From UBA9300 sp032260385 (GTDB lineage Bacteria > Bacteroidota > Bacteroidia > Bacteroidales > VadinHA17): a stretch of DNA of 64,000 bases. The position numbers and the translations under genes were made by a program. The stretch is from contig JAVVEL010000005.1 in NCBI GenBank assembly GCA_032260385.1, positions 68,185-132,184 of the forward strand, given 5' to 3'. The notes under the pieces were generated by a model. The model was given only the letters and a program-made list of their open reading frames with translations, searched no databases and was not told the DNA's origin. This document shows positions 1-8,615 of the stretch, in pieces (positions within the stretch are counted from its first letter, which is position 1; the number at the start of each line of letters is the position of its first letter).

Positions 1-1
1 A

Positions 2-1333
2 CCGGCCGTACCCGTTGTCATGATAACCAAAAGTGAGGAGGAAAATATCATGGACGACGCAATAGGTGCACATATAGCCGATTACCTGATAAAACCGGTG
101 AAGCCAAACCAGATACTCCTTTGCCTGAAAAAAAATACCGACAGCCGGAGAATAGTAACGGAGAAGACAACAAGTGATTACCGGAGTGATTTCAACAGGA
201 TAGGACAGCTGATAGGTGAAGCCAAGACACCGGAGAAATGGACAGATATTTACAAAAAGCTTGTCTACTGGGATATACAGCTCGACAAAAATACTGATGC
301 CAGCCTCAGAGATATCTTCCTGATGCAGGAACAGGAAGCAAACAATGCCTTTTCCCGTTTTGTCTCGTCCAACTATTTATCATGGCTGGGCCACGGAATT
401 GACAAACCCCTAATGAGCCCAGCCCTGATGAGAGAAAAGGTCTTTCCCCATCTCGATGAAACGAACAGGCTGTTTTTCATAGTAATTGATAACCTCCGCT
501 ATGATCACTGGAAAATAATAGCCGAAGAGCTGACACCGATGTACAGGATCACCGGTGAATCAATTTACTACAGTATACTGCCCACTGCAACACAGTATTC
601 AAGAAATGCGGTATTCAGCGGCCTGATGCCTGCTGAAATACAGAAGCGTTACCCGGAATTGTGGGTATATGACGATGAAGATGAGGGAAAGAACCAGAAC
701 GAGGGAGAGCTGCTACAAAAGCAACTTGCCAGACTCTCGCTTGATATAAAATGTAAATACCACAAGATAAGCAGCAATGCTGCAGGGAAGAAGATAAACG
801 AAAACCTTTCAGATCTTTTTGTAAACGATCTTAATGTGCTGGTATTTAATTTTGTTGACCTTATTTCCCATGCACGAACCGAAATAGAACTGATAAGGGA
901 TCTTGCCGGTGACGAGCCCGCCTACAGGTCGCTTACCCATTCCTGGTTTAGGCATTCACCCCTCTTTGACCTGCTTAAATATCTCAGCACTGAAAAAGTG
1001 AAGGTGATAATAAGTACAGACCACGGAACTGTTAAGGTAAACAATCCCGTCAAAGTGACAGGCGACAGGAACACCTCGGCAAACCTCAGGTATAAGCTGG
1101 GAAGGAACCTCGATTACCGCCCCTCGGAAGTTTTTGAATTAAGCGACCCCAACAGGGCAGGCCTGCCAAAATCAAACATTTCATCAAGGTATATTTTTGC
1201 CCGTAATTATGACTTCCTCGTTTATCCCAATAATTATAACCATTTCGTAAAATATTTCAGGAACACCTTCCAGCACGGGGGTATCTCAATGCAGGAAATG
1301 CTTATACCCGTGGCAAGCCTGGAACCAAAATAG
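2..1333 (+). CDS. porX: PorX-type response regulator with PglZ domain (5' end outside the window)
   Basis: This is the C-terminal part of a two-component response regulator that controls type IX secretion in Bacteroidota. The frame is open from base 2, so the gene begins before the window. The first codons encode the last part of a receiver domain, including the conserved lysine in a YLIKP motif. A helical linker follows, then an alkaline-phosphatase-fold PglZ domain from about residue 150 (counting from the ATG at 20). Likely metal ligands are visible: Asp157 in IDNLR, Thr/Ser residues 189-194, Asp280/His284 and Asp334-His335 in STDHGT. In Porphyromonas gingivalis, PorX pairs with the kinase PorY and its PglZ domain is a zinc phosphodiesterase acting on oligonucleotides. 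The phosphoacceptor aspartate is outside the window. The downstream tsaE and ald-like order is familiar from other Bacteroidota. Confidence 0.93.
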   Translation, partial: PAVPVVMITKSEEENIMDDAIGAHIADYLIKPVKPNQILLCLKKNTDSRRIVTEKTTSDYRSDFNRIGQLIGEAKTPEKWTDIYKKLVYWDIQLDKNTDASLRDIFLMQEQEANNAFSRFVSSNYLSWLGHGIDKPLMSPALMREKVFPHLDETNRLFFIVIDNLRYDHWKIIAEELTPMYRITGESIYYSILPTATQYSRNAVFSGLMPAEIQKRYPELWVYDDEDEGKNQNEGELLQKQLARLSLDIKCKYHKISSNAAGKKINENLSDLFVNDLNVLVFNFVDLISHARTEIELIRDLAGDEPAYRSLTHSWFRHSPLFDLLKYLSTEKVKVIISTDHGTVKVNNPVKVTGDRNTSANLRYKLGRNLDYRPSEVFELSDPNRAGLPKSNISSRYIFARNYDFLVYPNNYNHFVKYFRNTFQHGGISMQEMLIPVASLEPK

Positions 1334-1420
1334 TATTTTAAGGAGGTTTAAGAGTTTAAGTGATGTATCTTTTGAGGAATAAACTTTTAAATAACTTAAA
1401 CTGAGTGATGTAGAAAAATT

Positions 1421-1428
1421 TATATTTG
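1421..1428 (+). promoter_or_regulatory. Bacteroidota -7 box (TATATTTG) upstream of tsaE
   Basis: TATATTTG matches the TAnnTTTG element used by the primary sigma factor of Bacteroidota. It lies 35 bases before the tsaE ATG. No clear TTG -33 element is seen at the usual distance. A four-codon ORF starting at 1439 lies between the box and the gene. Confidence 0.55.
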
Positions 1429-1463
1429 CAGGACGAATATGAAAAATAAGTAGCTACCAGTAT

Positions 1464-1886
1464 ATGCAGATAATTATCGAAAATGCCGGCATGCTCGACC
1501 GGGCCGCAGAGGAATTTATTAAACACACCCGGGGCTATAATATTTTTGCTTTTTATGGCTCGATGGGAGCCGGTAAAACAAGCCTGATAAAAGCCATCTG
1601 TAAAAAGATGGGCATCACAGATACTGCCACCAGCCCCAGCTTCACCCTGGTGAATGAATATGCAAGCCTCAGTAATGAAATAATATACCATTTCGACTTT
1701 TTCAGAATAAAAACACAGGAAGAAGTTTTTGATTTTGGTTTTGAAGAATACCTGGATTCGGGTGCAATATTATTTATGGAATGGCCTGAAAAAGTAGAAA
1801 ACCTCCTGCCTGATGAAACTTTAAAGGTATATATAAGAGTTAATCCTGACGAAAGCCGAACGGTTGAAATACCCTCCTTAACTTAA
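1464..1886 (+). CDS. tsaE: tRNA threonylcarbamoyladenosine biosynthesis ATPase TsaE
   Basis: TsaE is the ATPase that cycles the TsaB-TsaD complex during formation of the t6A modification at position 37 of ANN-decoding tRNAs. The 140-residue product has the usual family length. The Walker A motif GSMGAGKTS is at residues 32-40, the conserved ATSPSFTLVNEY stretch at about 55-66, and the EWPEK motif near residue 107 is the family's signature tryptophan region. The ATG at 1464 follows a Bacteroidota -7 box, so the gene can be transcribed independently of porX. It ends 90 bases before the ald-like start. Confidence 0.95.
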   Translation: MQIIIENAGMLDRAAEEFIKHTRGYNIFAFYGSMGAGKTSLIKAICKKMGITDTATSPSFTLVNEYASLSNEIIYHFDFFRIKTQEEVFDFGFEEYLDSGAILFMEWPEKVENLLPDETLKVYIRVNPDESRTVEIPSLT

Positions 1887-1920
1887 GCCTTCCCGGGGTA
1901 TCTGCAGCATCAATATTCTG

Positions 1921-1951
1921 TTGCTCCGGATCAATTATTTTTTTACCTTTG
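1921..1951 (+). promoter_or_regulatory. Bacteroidota promoter TTG-N20-TACCTTTG upstream of ald
   Basis: A TTG at 1921-1923 and TACCTTTG at 1944-1951 are separated by 20 bases, the spacing known for Bacteroidota vegetative promoters. The -7 box overlaps a potential TTG start at 1949, so translation should begin at the ATG at 1976. Confidence 0.7.
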
Positions 1952-1975
1952 GTTTCATCAATTAAAGCCCGGCAT

Positions 1976-3193
1976 ATGCAGGAGAAGCAAAAGAAGGAAA
2001 AATATATTTCCAGTGCGGCACTTATGCCCCAGGAAGAACTGCTCGAAACAGGTCTGAAAAAGAAAAAGGTGAGCATAGGAATCCCCCGTGAGCCGGATGA
2101 GAATGAAAAACGCATTCCTCTCACACCCGAAGCAGTAAATATCCTGGTTGAAGCAGGCAACAGGGTTTATGTCCAGGAGGGTTCAGGCAATGGCGCTAAT
2201 TACTCTGATAATGATTACAGTGAAAACGGTGCCCGGATAACAAAAACAGGTGATGAAGTATTTAATTGTGACCTAATAATCAAGGTTGCTCCCTTCTCCA
2301 CCGAAGAGGTCAGGAAGCTGCGCGACAGGAGCACAGTGCTGTCCTTCCTGAAAGTGCTGAAACAGGACAAGGCCGCACTTACCGGTATGATGCAGAAAAA
2401 TATCACCGCCATTGCCTTTGAAAGGATCCGTGACAGGAATGATGAGCTCCCCGTTGTTGAGTCGATGAGTGAGATCAGCGGAGTGACAGCAGTGCTCATA
2501 GCATCGGAATATCTCAGCAACAAGTATGGCGGCAAGGGAGTCATGCTGGGCGGGATATCCGGTGTAACACCTACAGAGGTGGTAATAATAGGAGCCGGTA
2601 CGGCCGGTGAATATGCAGCCAGGGCTGCCCTGGGCCTGGGTGCCGAAGTGAAGATATTTGATAATTCAGTCCACAGGCTCAGGAAGTTCCAGTCATTACT
2701 GGGCCAGAGGCTTCAAACATCGGTCTACCACCCCCAGGTCCTCAATAAGGCCCTGAAGTCAGCCGATGTGCTTATCGGGGCAATACAGATTGAAGACCTG
2801 AGACCCTGGTACCATATAACAGAAGATATGGTAAGGAAAATGAAAAAGGGATCCTTCCTGATAGACCTGAGCCTCGACAGGGGTGGCTGCATCGAAACAA
2901 TGGAATGCCGCGATCTGAAAGACCCTGTTTACGAGAAACACGGTGTCATACACTTTGCTGCATGGAACCTGCCCTCAAGGGTGGCAAGAACAGCGTCTAT
3001 AGCCCTGAGCAATGTCTTTACACCCCTTATACAGGAAATAACCGACCAGGGAGGCCTGGATATAATGCTGAAAAGCAATTCAGGACTAACCGAAGGTGTG
3101 TATGTCTATAAGGGCATATTGACAAATGAAACACTGGGGCAGAAATTTAACCTCCTTTCAAAGGATATCAACCTCTTGCTGGCAGCTTTCTGA
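1976..3193 (+). CDS. ald: Alanine dehydrogenase/PNT-family NAD(P) oxidoreductase
   Basis: The 405-residue protein belongs to the alanine dehydrogenase / transhydrogenase alpha family, which oxidises L-alanine to pyruvate with NAD. The N-terminal domain carries the KRIPLTPEAV motif. A Rossmann motif GAGTAGEYAARAA in the middle binds the nucleotide, and an LDRGG stretch near residue 300 matches the conserved aspartate loop. The ATG at 1976 is chosen because the upstream TTG lies inside the promoter. One oddity is that the tripeptide normally holding the catalytic histidine of bacterial Ald (YLHLA region) reads SFLKVLKQ here, so the exact substrate is uncertain. An extra 30-35 residues at the N-terminus are also unusual. 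The gene converges on the LD-carboxypeptidase with a 6-base gap. Confidence 0.75.
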   Translation: MQEKQKKEKYISSAALMPQEELLETGLKKKKVSIGIPREPDENEKRIPLTPEAVNILVEAGNRVYVQEGSGNGANYSDNDYSENGARITKTGDEVFNCDLIIKVAPFSTEEVRKLRDRSTVLSFLKVLKQDKAALTGMMQKNITAIAFERIRDRNDELPVVESMSEISGVTAVLIASEYLSNKYGGKGVMLGGISGVTPTEVVIIGAGTAGEYAARAALGLGAEVKIFDNSVHRLRKFQSLLGQRLQTSVYHPQVLNKALKSADVLIGAIQIEDLRPWYHITEDMVRKMKKGSFLIDLSLDRGGCIETMECRDLKDPVYEKHGVIHFAAWNLPSRVARTASIALSNVFTPLIQEITDQGGLDIMLKSNSGLTEGVYVYKGILTNETLGQKFNLLSKDINLLLAAF

Positions 3194-3199
3194 CCACCT

Positions 3200-4111
3200 T
3201 TAATACCGGATGGAAGCAGTGCCACCACGCACACTGAAACTTACAGGGGCACCCAGGACAAGCGCCCTGTTATCGGTGATATGACCGGCCGGGAAATCGA
3301 AAGCCACGGGATAGGAATATTTTTTTACACAGTCCATTATTATATCCACGGGCCCGCATGAATATTCTGCATCAGACTCCTTCATATCCGTCAGACCGCC
3401 AATTATCAATCCCCTGATATCCCTGAAGACACCCGCGAGAGCAAGACCGCTTATCATCCTGTCAAATGAATACAGGTACTCACCCTTCTCTTCGATAAAC
3501 AGTATCTTGCCCTTCAGGCATCTCTTCATGCCACCGGCCATGAGATTATATATCAGGGAAAGATTCCCCCCTGCCAGAACGCCCCCGGTCTTTCCTTCCC
3601 TCAATGAGCCTGTCTCCCATTCATAATCCTGCGGCCCCACAAAGAGTGCCTTCCTTAATGTCTCAAGACTTTCTGAACCGGCCTCAAGCTTATGGTAATT
3701 AAGAGGCATTTCGCCATGAAGTGTACTGATACGGCTGCGGCAGTTAAGAATGAGGTGGAGGACCGTGATGTCGCTGTAACCTGTTATCCATTTGGGACTC
3801 TTCCTGAAGCTACTGAAATCAATTTTGTCTATTAGCCTTGACATACCATAGCCTCCCCTGGCACATATCACAGCCTTTATACCGGGATCATCCAGGGCTC
3901 TTTGAAGGTCTGACAGGCGCTGCTTATCAGTCCCGGCAAATATTCCGTGCCTTTCATAAAGATGTTCACCCCGTGAGACTTCAAGTCCCCACGACTCCAG
4001 TGTCCTTATCGCAGTTTCTATATCATCCCTTTCCACAAAGCCCGCCGGTGCTATAAGAGCTACCATGTCGCCCCGTGACAGCGATGGTGGTTTAAGCATT
4101 TTTCTCATCAT
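3200..4111 (-). CDS. ldcA: LD-carboxypeptidase (peptidase family S66)
   Basis: LD-carboxypeptidases remove the terminal D-alanine from murein tetrapeptides during peptidoglycan recycling; MccF-type relatives cleave peptide antibiotics. The 303-residue product has the normal S66 length. The nucleophile serine lies in WITGYSDIT, the glutamate in IEEKGEYLYSFDRM, and the histidine in AGHITDN near the C-terminus. The start is ambiguous: ATG codons at 4111, 4108 and 4099 are all in frame, and the last gives the family-typical N-terminus MLKPPSLSRGD. The -7 box is only four bases before the first ATG, suggesting a leaderless or near-leaderless message. The promoter and first codons are tandemly duplicated just upstream. 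Confidence 0.9.
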   Translation of the reverse strand: MMRKMLKPPSLSRGDMVALIAPAGFVERDDIETAIRTLESWGLEVSRGEHLYERHGIFAGTDKQRLSDLQRALDDPGIKAVICARGGYGMSRLIDKIDFSSFRKSPKWITGYSDITVLHLILNCRSRISTLHGEMPLNYHKLEAGSESLETLRKALFVGPQDYEWETGSLREGKTGGVLAGGNLSLIYNLMAGGMKRCLKGKILFIEEKGEYLYSFDRMISGLALAGVFRDIRGLIIGGLTDMKESDAEYSCGPVDIIMDCVKKYSYPVAFDFPAGHITDNRALVLGAPVSFSVRGGTASIRY

Positions 4112-4115
4112 GACT

Positions 4116-4123
4116 CAAAGATA
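4116..4123 (-). promoter_or_regulatory. -7 box TATCTTTG, inner copy, for ldcA
   Basis: The reverse complement reads TATCTTTG and ends four bases before the ldcA ATG at 4111. A start site a few bases downstream would give a leaderless transcript. Confidence 0.55.
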
Positions 4124-4157
4124 GGATGGTGGTTTAAGCATTTTTCTCATCATGACT

Positions 4158-4165
4158 CAAAGATA
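4158..4165 (-). promoter_or_regulatory. -7 box TATCTTTG, outer copy, for ldcA
   Basis: This is the duplicated box 42 bases further upstream. A transcript from here would first carry the 12-codon duplicate ORF. Confidence 0.5.
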
Positions 4166-4224
4166 AGAGGTTTTTGCAGGAAAATGGAAGCCCGGGGGAT
4201 GAGATCATCCTTACATTAATTTCT

Positions 4225-4232
4225 TATCTTTG
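4225..4232 (+). promoter_or_regulatory. -7 box TATCTTTG upstream of metG
   Basis: TATCTTTG lies 18 bases before the ATG at 4251. It overlaps an in-frame TTG at 4230, which is therefore not the start of metG. Confidence 0.6.
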
Positions 4233-4250
4233 TCCCAATTTACCAATCTG

Positions 4251-6296
4251 ATGCAAAATAAAATGAAGAAGCCTGACAGACACCTCATTACCTCAGCCCT
4301 GCCCTATGCCAACGGACCCATTCATATAGGCCACCTGGCAGGTGTATATGTACCCAGTGATATTTATACAAGGTACCTGAGGATTAAAGGTGAGGATGTT
4401 ATCTCCATATGCGGATCGGATGAACATGGTGTGCCCATTACGCTGAAAGCCAGGAAAGAAGGTGTTTCGCCGCAGGAAATTGTCGATCATTACCATGAAC
4501 TGAATAAAAAGGCTTTTGAAGATTTTGGAATAGAATTCGACATCTACTCCAGGACGAGTAAAAAGATACATTACGAAACAGCTTCAGAATTCTTCACCAC
4601 CCTCTACAAAAAAGGTGAATTCATCGAAAAATCAACTGACCAGTACTATGACAATGAAGCAGGATGCTTTCTGGCCGACCGGTATATAACGGGCACCTGT
4701 CGGCATTGCGGGCACGATGGAGCCTATGGCGACCAGTGTGAAAACTGCGGTACATCATTGAGTCCTACCGAGCTTATCAAGCCCCGCTCCATGGTAAGCG
4801 GGACAAAGCCTGTAATGAAAAAAACAAAACACTGGTACCTGCCCCTGGACAAGTATGAAGGATGGCTCAGGGAATGGATCCTTGAAGAACATAAGGACTG
4901 GAAGCCCAACGTATACGGGCAGTGCAAATCATGGCTCGATCAGGGTCTCCAGCCAAGGGCTGTCAGCAGGGACCTCGACTGGGGTGTGCCCCTGCCGGTC
5001 GACGGAGCTGAAGGCAAAGTGCTCTATGTTTGGTTTGATGCTCCCATTGGTTATATCTCGGCAACACGCGAACTCACTGACGAATGGGAAAAGTACTGGA
5101 AAGATCCGGGAACAAGGATGATACATTTCATTGGCAAAGACAATATTGTTTTCCACTGTATCATCTTCCCCGTAATGCTGAAAGCAGAAGGCTCCTATAT
5201 CCTTCCTGAAAACGTGCCGGCCAACGAGTTCCTCAATCTTGAAAACGATAAGATATCCACATCCCGTAACTGGGCCGTATGGTTGCATGAATACCTGGAA
5301 GAATTTCCCGGTGAGCAGGATGTCTTACGCTACGCCTTATGCGCCAGCGCTCCCGAAACAAAAGATAACGATTTTACCTGGAAGGAATTCCAGGCCAGGA
5401 ATAATAATGAACTTGTTGCCATCCTGGGCAATTTCGTCAACAGGACCCTTATTCTTACCCATAAGTATTTCAAGGGCAAAGTGCCGGAAATATCATCAAC
5501 CAATGATTACGACAGGGACGTGCTCGGGGAAATGGCCGGCATCAGAGATAAGGTGGCTGCCTCGCTCGATGCTTTCCGTTTCAGGGAAGCCCTGAAAGAA
5601 GCGATGAACCTGGCAAGGCTCGGAAATAAATATCTTGCCGACACCGAGCCCTGGATAGTAATCAAATCCGATAAAGAAAAGGTTAAAACAATTCTTAATA
5701 TATCCCTGCAGATAACTGCAAACCTGACCATCCTGCTGAATCCCTTCCTTCCCTTTTCAACAGCCAGACTGAGGGAATGGCTGAATATGGAGACGCTGCA
5801 CTGGGACAGGGCAGGCAGTGATAAGCTTCTCAAAGCCGGCCACATGATCAATAAACCGGGCTTGCTTTTCAGGAAGATAGAAGATGAAGAGATAGAAAAA
5901 CAGGTAAACAAGCTTATGGAAACGAAAAAACTCAATGACAGCGCCATTAAGGAGGCGGAGCCCCTGAAAGACAATATCAGTTTCGAAGATTTCACAAAGC
6001 TGGATATACGAACGGCTACCATCATTGAGGCCACAAGGGTAGCTAAAACAAAGAAACTTCTGAGGCTAACGCTTGATACGGGCTTTGATAAAAGAACCGT
6101 AGTTGCCGGCATAGCTGAACATTTTGATCCTGAGGCTATAAAGGGCACTATTGTTTCGGTGCTTGTAAACCTTGAGCCAAGGGGGATAAAAGGTATTGAA
6201 TCACAGGGCATGATACTGATGGCTGAAGAGGACGACGGCCGGCTGGTCTTCATCTCTCCCCCTGCGAATACTAAAAACGGCAGTCGTATAAGGTAA
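4251..6296 (+). CDS. metG: Methionyl-tRNA synthetase with C-terminal tRNA-binding domain
   Basis: MetG charges tRNA-Met with methionine, for both initiation and elongation. From the ATG at 4251 the product has 681 residues. The class I HIGH motif is at residues 25-28. A zinc knuckle with two CxxC pairs lies near residues 144-160. The KMSKS loop is the variant DKISTSRNW, common in long MetG enzymes. The last 105 residues or so form a Trbp111-like OB-fold (SFEDFTKLDIRTA...). A second ATG at 4263 is possible. The gene is divergent from ldcA and converges on the HU-SPOR gene with a 5-base gap. Confidence 0.97.
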   Translation: MQNKMKKPDRHLITSALPYANGPIHIGHLAGVYVPSDIYTRYLRIKGEDVISICGSDEHGVPITLKARKEGVSPQEIVDHYHELNKKAFEDFGIEFDIYSRTSKKIHYETASEFFTTLYKKGEFIEKSTDQYYDNEAGCFLADRYITGTCRHCGHDGAYGDQCENCGTSLSPTELIKPRSMVSGTKPVMKKTKHWYLPLDKYEGWLREWILEEHKDWKPNVYGQCKSWLDQGLQPRAVSRDLDWGVPLPVDGAEGKVLYVWFDAPIGYISATRELTDEWEKYWKDPGTRMIHFIGKDNIVFHCIIFPVMLKAEGSYILPENVPANEFLNLENDKISTSRNWAVWLHEYLEEFPGEQDVLRYALCASAPETKDNDFTWKEFQARNNNELVAILGNFVNRTLILTHKYFKGKVPEISSTNDYDRDVLGEMAGIRDKVAASLDAFRFREALKEAMNLARLGNKYLADTEPWIVIKSDKEKVKTILNISLQITANLTILLNPFLPFSTARLREWLNMETLHWDRAGSDKLLKAGHMINKPGLLFRKIEDEEIEKQVNKLMETKKLNDSAIKEAEPLKDNISFEDFTKLDIRTATIIEATRVAKTKKLLRLTLDTGFDKRTVVAGIAEHFDPEAIKGTIVSVLVNLEPRGIKGIESQGMILMAEEDDGRLVFISPPANTKNGSRIR

Positions 6297-6301
6297 AAAT
6301 A

Positions 6302-7366
6302 TTATCTTTTCCAGATCCAGATCCCAGGGAAGTCCTCACTCATGGCTGAATGTGCATTCTTTGCTTCCTCTATGCTAGCGAATGATTCGGCACAAACACG
6401 GTAATAACCGTTGGATGCCTTTAGCAGCTCAGCGTTATAGCCTCTGGTGGCAAGGTCTTTTAAGTGCCTGTTTGCATTGGTGGCATCACCGAAGCTTCCA
6501 ACAACAAGGTAATAGACACCCGCCCCGCGTGTAGCCGTCGCCTGCTGATCCACTGTCCCTGCTTCCATGGGCTTAACTTCTGCATCCCTGTCTTTCACAG
6601 GCTGTTCAATAGCAGCCTGCCTGTCAAGGGGCTCAGCCGCCACTGCTGTCTCATCTGCCCGGGCAGCACTTTTCTCATCTGGCTTATTCAGGACATTTTC
6701 ACGATTCGTAAGGGGCATTTCCCTGAACAGGGCCTCCTGTGCTGACCTTATTTCCTCGATTTCAACCCTGGCAAGAGGATTCAATCCGGCTTCAGACCTG
6801 AAAAGGTCGGATTTGAGCGGTACAATTACCAGGGCCAGGACAAAGGGTAGGGCCACGGCAGCCCTCCATACCATCCTCCGCCGGTTGGCAATAATAATGG
6901 GATCCCTCTCGCGGCTGCGGCTGATGGCTTTTGAGATATCATAATCTTCAACAGGCTCACGTGTAAAAGGTGAAAGGCCGTAGGAATCGAGCAAATAATT
7001 AACATTATTCTCCGGTTCAAACTGTATGCCACCTTCCCCGTTGAGCTGAAAATGACCAATATCATCAAGGTGTACGCGTTCACCCTTTTGCAGTTTATCC
7101 CTGAGTTGACCGATATAAGTCTCAACAAGATTTTTTGCATCAGCATAGCCCATATCCTTTTTTTCCGATATTTTACCGATAAGCAAGCCATCATTGTGAC
7201 TTAACTTGCTGTTGAAGGATATGGATTTAACCGGGGGATAAAAGGTGTGGCTCTCCCTGTCAATCCTCGCAGGGGTGTAATTCCCTATAAAGCCGCCGAA
7301 ACCCGGGAGGATTACACAGTCGTTACTGAATAAAAGTTCTTTAATAAACGGATTTAGGTCTTTCAT
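6302..7366 (-). CDS. HU-like domain protein with C-terminal SPOR domain
   Basis: This 354-residue protein joins an N-terminal HU/CCDC81-like DNA-binding-fold region (about residues 1-110) to a transmembrane helix near residues 165-185 and a C-terminal SPOR domain (about 285-354). SPOR domains bind denuded peptidoglycan glycan at division sites. The architecture is widespread in Bacteroidota and is thought to belong to cell-envelope or division biology, but its exact role is not established. The segment between helix and SPOR is low-complexity and charged. I place the start at the ATG at 7366 because AGGAG sits eight bases upstream. The longer GTG start at 7390 overlaps the -7 box. Confidence 0.85.
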   Translation of the reverse strand: MKDLNPFIKELLFSNDCVILPGFGGFIGNYTPARIDRESHTFYPPVKSISFNSKLSHNDGLLIGKISEKKDMGYADAKNLVETYIGQLRDKLQKGERVHLDDIGHFQLNGEGGIQFEPENNVNYLLDSYGLSPFTREPVEDYDISKAISRSRERDPIIIANRRRMVWRAAVALPFVLALVIVPLKSDLFRSEAGLNPLARVEIEEIRSAQEALFREMPLTNRENVLNKPDEKSAARADETAVAAEPLDRQAAIEQPVKDRDAEVKPMEAGTVDQQATATRGAGVYYLVVGSFGDATNANRHLKDLATRGYNAELLKASNGYYRVCAESFASIEEAKNAHSAMSEDFPGIWIWKR

Positions 7367-7389
7367 AACAATATCTCCTCTGTTAGTCA

Positions 7390-7397
7390 CAAAAATA
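7390..7397 (-). promoter_or_regulatory. -7 box TATTTTTG for the HU-SPOR gene
   Basis: The reverse strand reads TATTTTTG, 23 bases ahead of the ATG at 7366. This supports the shorter start. Confidence 0.5.
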
Positions 7398-7478
7398 CTA
7401 AAAGTCTTTGAATATTATTTCATGTGAGCAATCTAAATATTATCTTCGCTTTTCCTATCCCTGAAAATAAGGAATAAA

Positions 7479-8612
7479 ATGAAAGATCTGAAGATGGTCG
7501 ACCTTAAGGGTCAGTATGATAGAATAAAAAACGAGATCGACTCAGCCATACAGTCAGTGATTGATTCCACTGCCTTTATCAGGGGTCCTGAAGTGCTGAG
7601 TTTTGAAGAAGAGCTGGCATCCTACCTCGGCGTGAAGCATGTTATAAGCTGCGCCAACGGCACCGATGCACTTCAGGTGGCAATGATGGCACTTGACCTT
7701 AAGCCCGGCGATGAGGTAATATCCACTGATTTTACCTTTATTGCCACCGTTGAAGTTATTGCCCTGCTGGGGCTTAAACCTGTTTTCGTGGATCCCGAAC
7801 CCGATACCTTCAATATATCACCCGGAGCAATTGAAAAGGCTATAGGACCTAAAACAAAGGCAATAATACCCGTTCACCTCTTCGGGCAGTCCGCTGACAT
7901 GGAGGAAATACTTAAAATAGCCCGCAAACATAAGCTCTATGTTATAGAGGATGCGGCCCAGGCCCTGGGAACGGAATATATCTTCTCAGACGGCACCAGG
8001 CAAAAGGCAGGTACTATCGGAGACATAGGCTGTACCTCGTTCTTCCCCTCGAAAAACCTTGGTTGCTACGGCGATGGCGGCGCCATATTCACAAACGATG
8101 ACAGGCTGGCAAAACTCATGCGCAGCATTACCAACCATGGAAGCACCATAAAGTACTTCCACGATGATATAGGAGTAAATTCAAGGCTCGATACCATCCA
8201 GGCTGCCATACTCAGGGTCAAACTCAGGTATCTCGATGAATATAACAGTGCCCGCAGGAATGCCGCTTCATTTTATGACAGGCAATTAAGCCGTGTCCCG
8301 GAAATTGAATCACCCCTGAGATCAAACAAGTCAAGCCATATTTTCCACCAGTATACCATTAAAACAGACCCGGGACTAAGGGATAAGCTCCGCGATTATC
8401 TTGGGGCAAAAGACATCCCCTCCATGATATATTACCCGGTTCCCATGCACCGGCAGAAAGCCTACAAATACCCGGACATGAAAGATGAAAAATTCCCTGT
8501 GACAAATGCCCTCTGCGCCTCGGTGCTCTCACTCCCCATGCATACTGAAATGACAATTGACCAGTTACAGTATATTTGCAATAATATTTACAGTTTTTTT
8601 GAAGAAAGATAG
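7479..8612 (+). CDS. wbpE: DegT/DnrJ/EryC1 aminotransferase, WbpE-like
   Basis: The 377-residue PLP enzyme belongs to the sugar aminotransferase family and probably converts the 3-keto sugar made by the WbpB-like enzyme to UDP-GlcNAc(3NH2)A, using glutamate. The Schiff-base lysine is Lys192 in FFPSKNLG. The IEDAAQALG stretch contacts the cofactor, and DFTFIAT matches the substrate region. In P. gingivalis the comparable enzyme PorR is needed for A-LPS. It opens a run of four co-directional genes spaced 3, 28 and 12 bases apart. A near-match -7 element TATCTTCG at 7441 is the probable promoter. The substrate is inferred from the neighbouring genes rather than from the fold alone. Confidence 0.85.
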   Translation: MKDLKMVDLKGQYDRIKNEIDSAIQSVIDSTAFIRGPEVLSFEEELASYLGVKHVISCANGTDALQVAMMALDLKPGDEVISTDFTFIATVEVIALLGLKPVFVDPEPDTFNISPGAIEKAIGPKTKAIIPVHLFGQSADMEEILKIARKHKLYVIEDAAQALGTEYIFSDGTRQKAGTIGDIGCTSFFPSKNLGCYGDGGAIFTNDDRLAKLMRSITNHGSTIKYFHDDIGVNSRLDTIQAAILRVKLRYLDEYNSARRNAASFYDRQLSRVPEIESPLRSNKSSHIFHQYTIKTDPGLRDKLRDYLGAKDIPSMIYYPVPMHRQKAYKYPDMKDEKFPVTNALCASVLSLPMHTEMTIDQLQYICNNIYSFFEER

Positions 8613-8615
8613 GCC

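Larger units (their letters stand above)
4083..4165. repeat. 42-bp tandem duplication covering the ldcA promoter and first codons
   Basis: Copies 4083-4124 and 4125-4165 are identical over 41 bases, with a period of 42. Each copy has a reverse-strand TATCTTTG box followed four bases later by ATG codons. Because 42 is a multiple of three, the outer copy creates an in-frame 12-codon ORF (4153 to 4115, MMRKMLKPPSYL then TGA) directly ahead of the real gene. Confidence 0.95.

Noticed and set aside
5507..6253. 248-codon reverse frame within metG
   Set aside because: It is antisense to the C-terminal part of MetG, with low-complexity Ser/Leu content and no ribosome-binding site.
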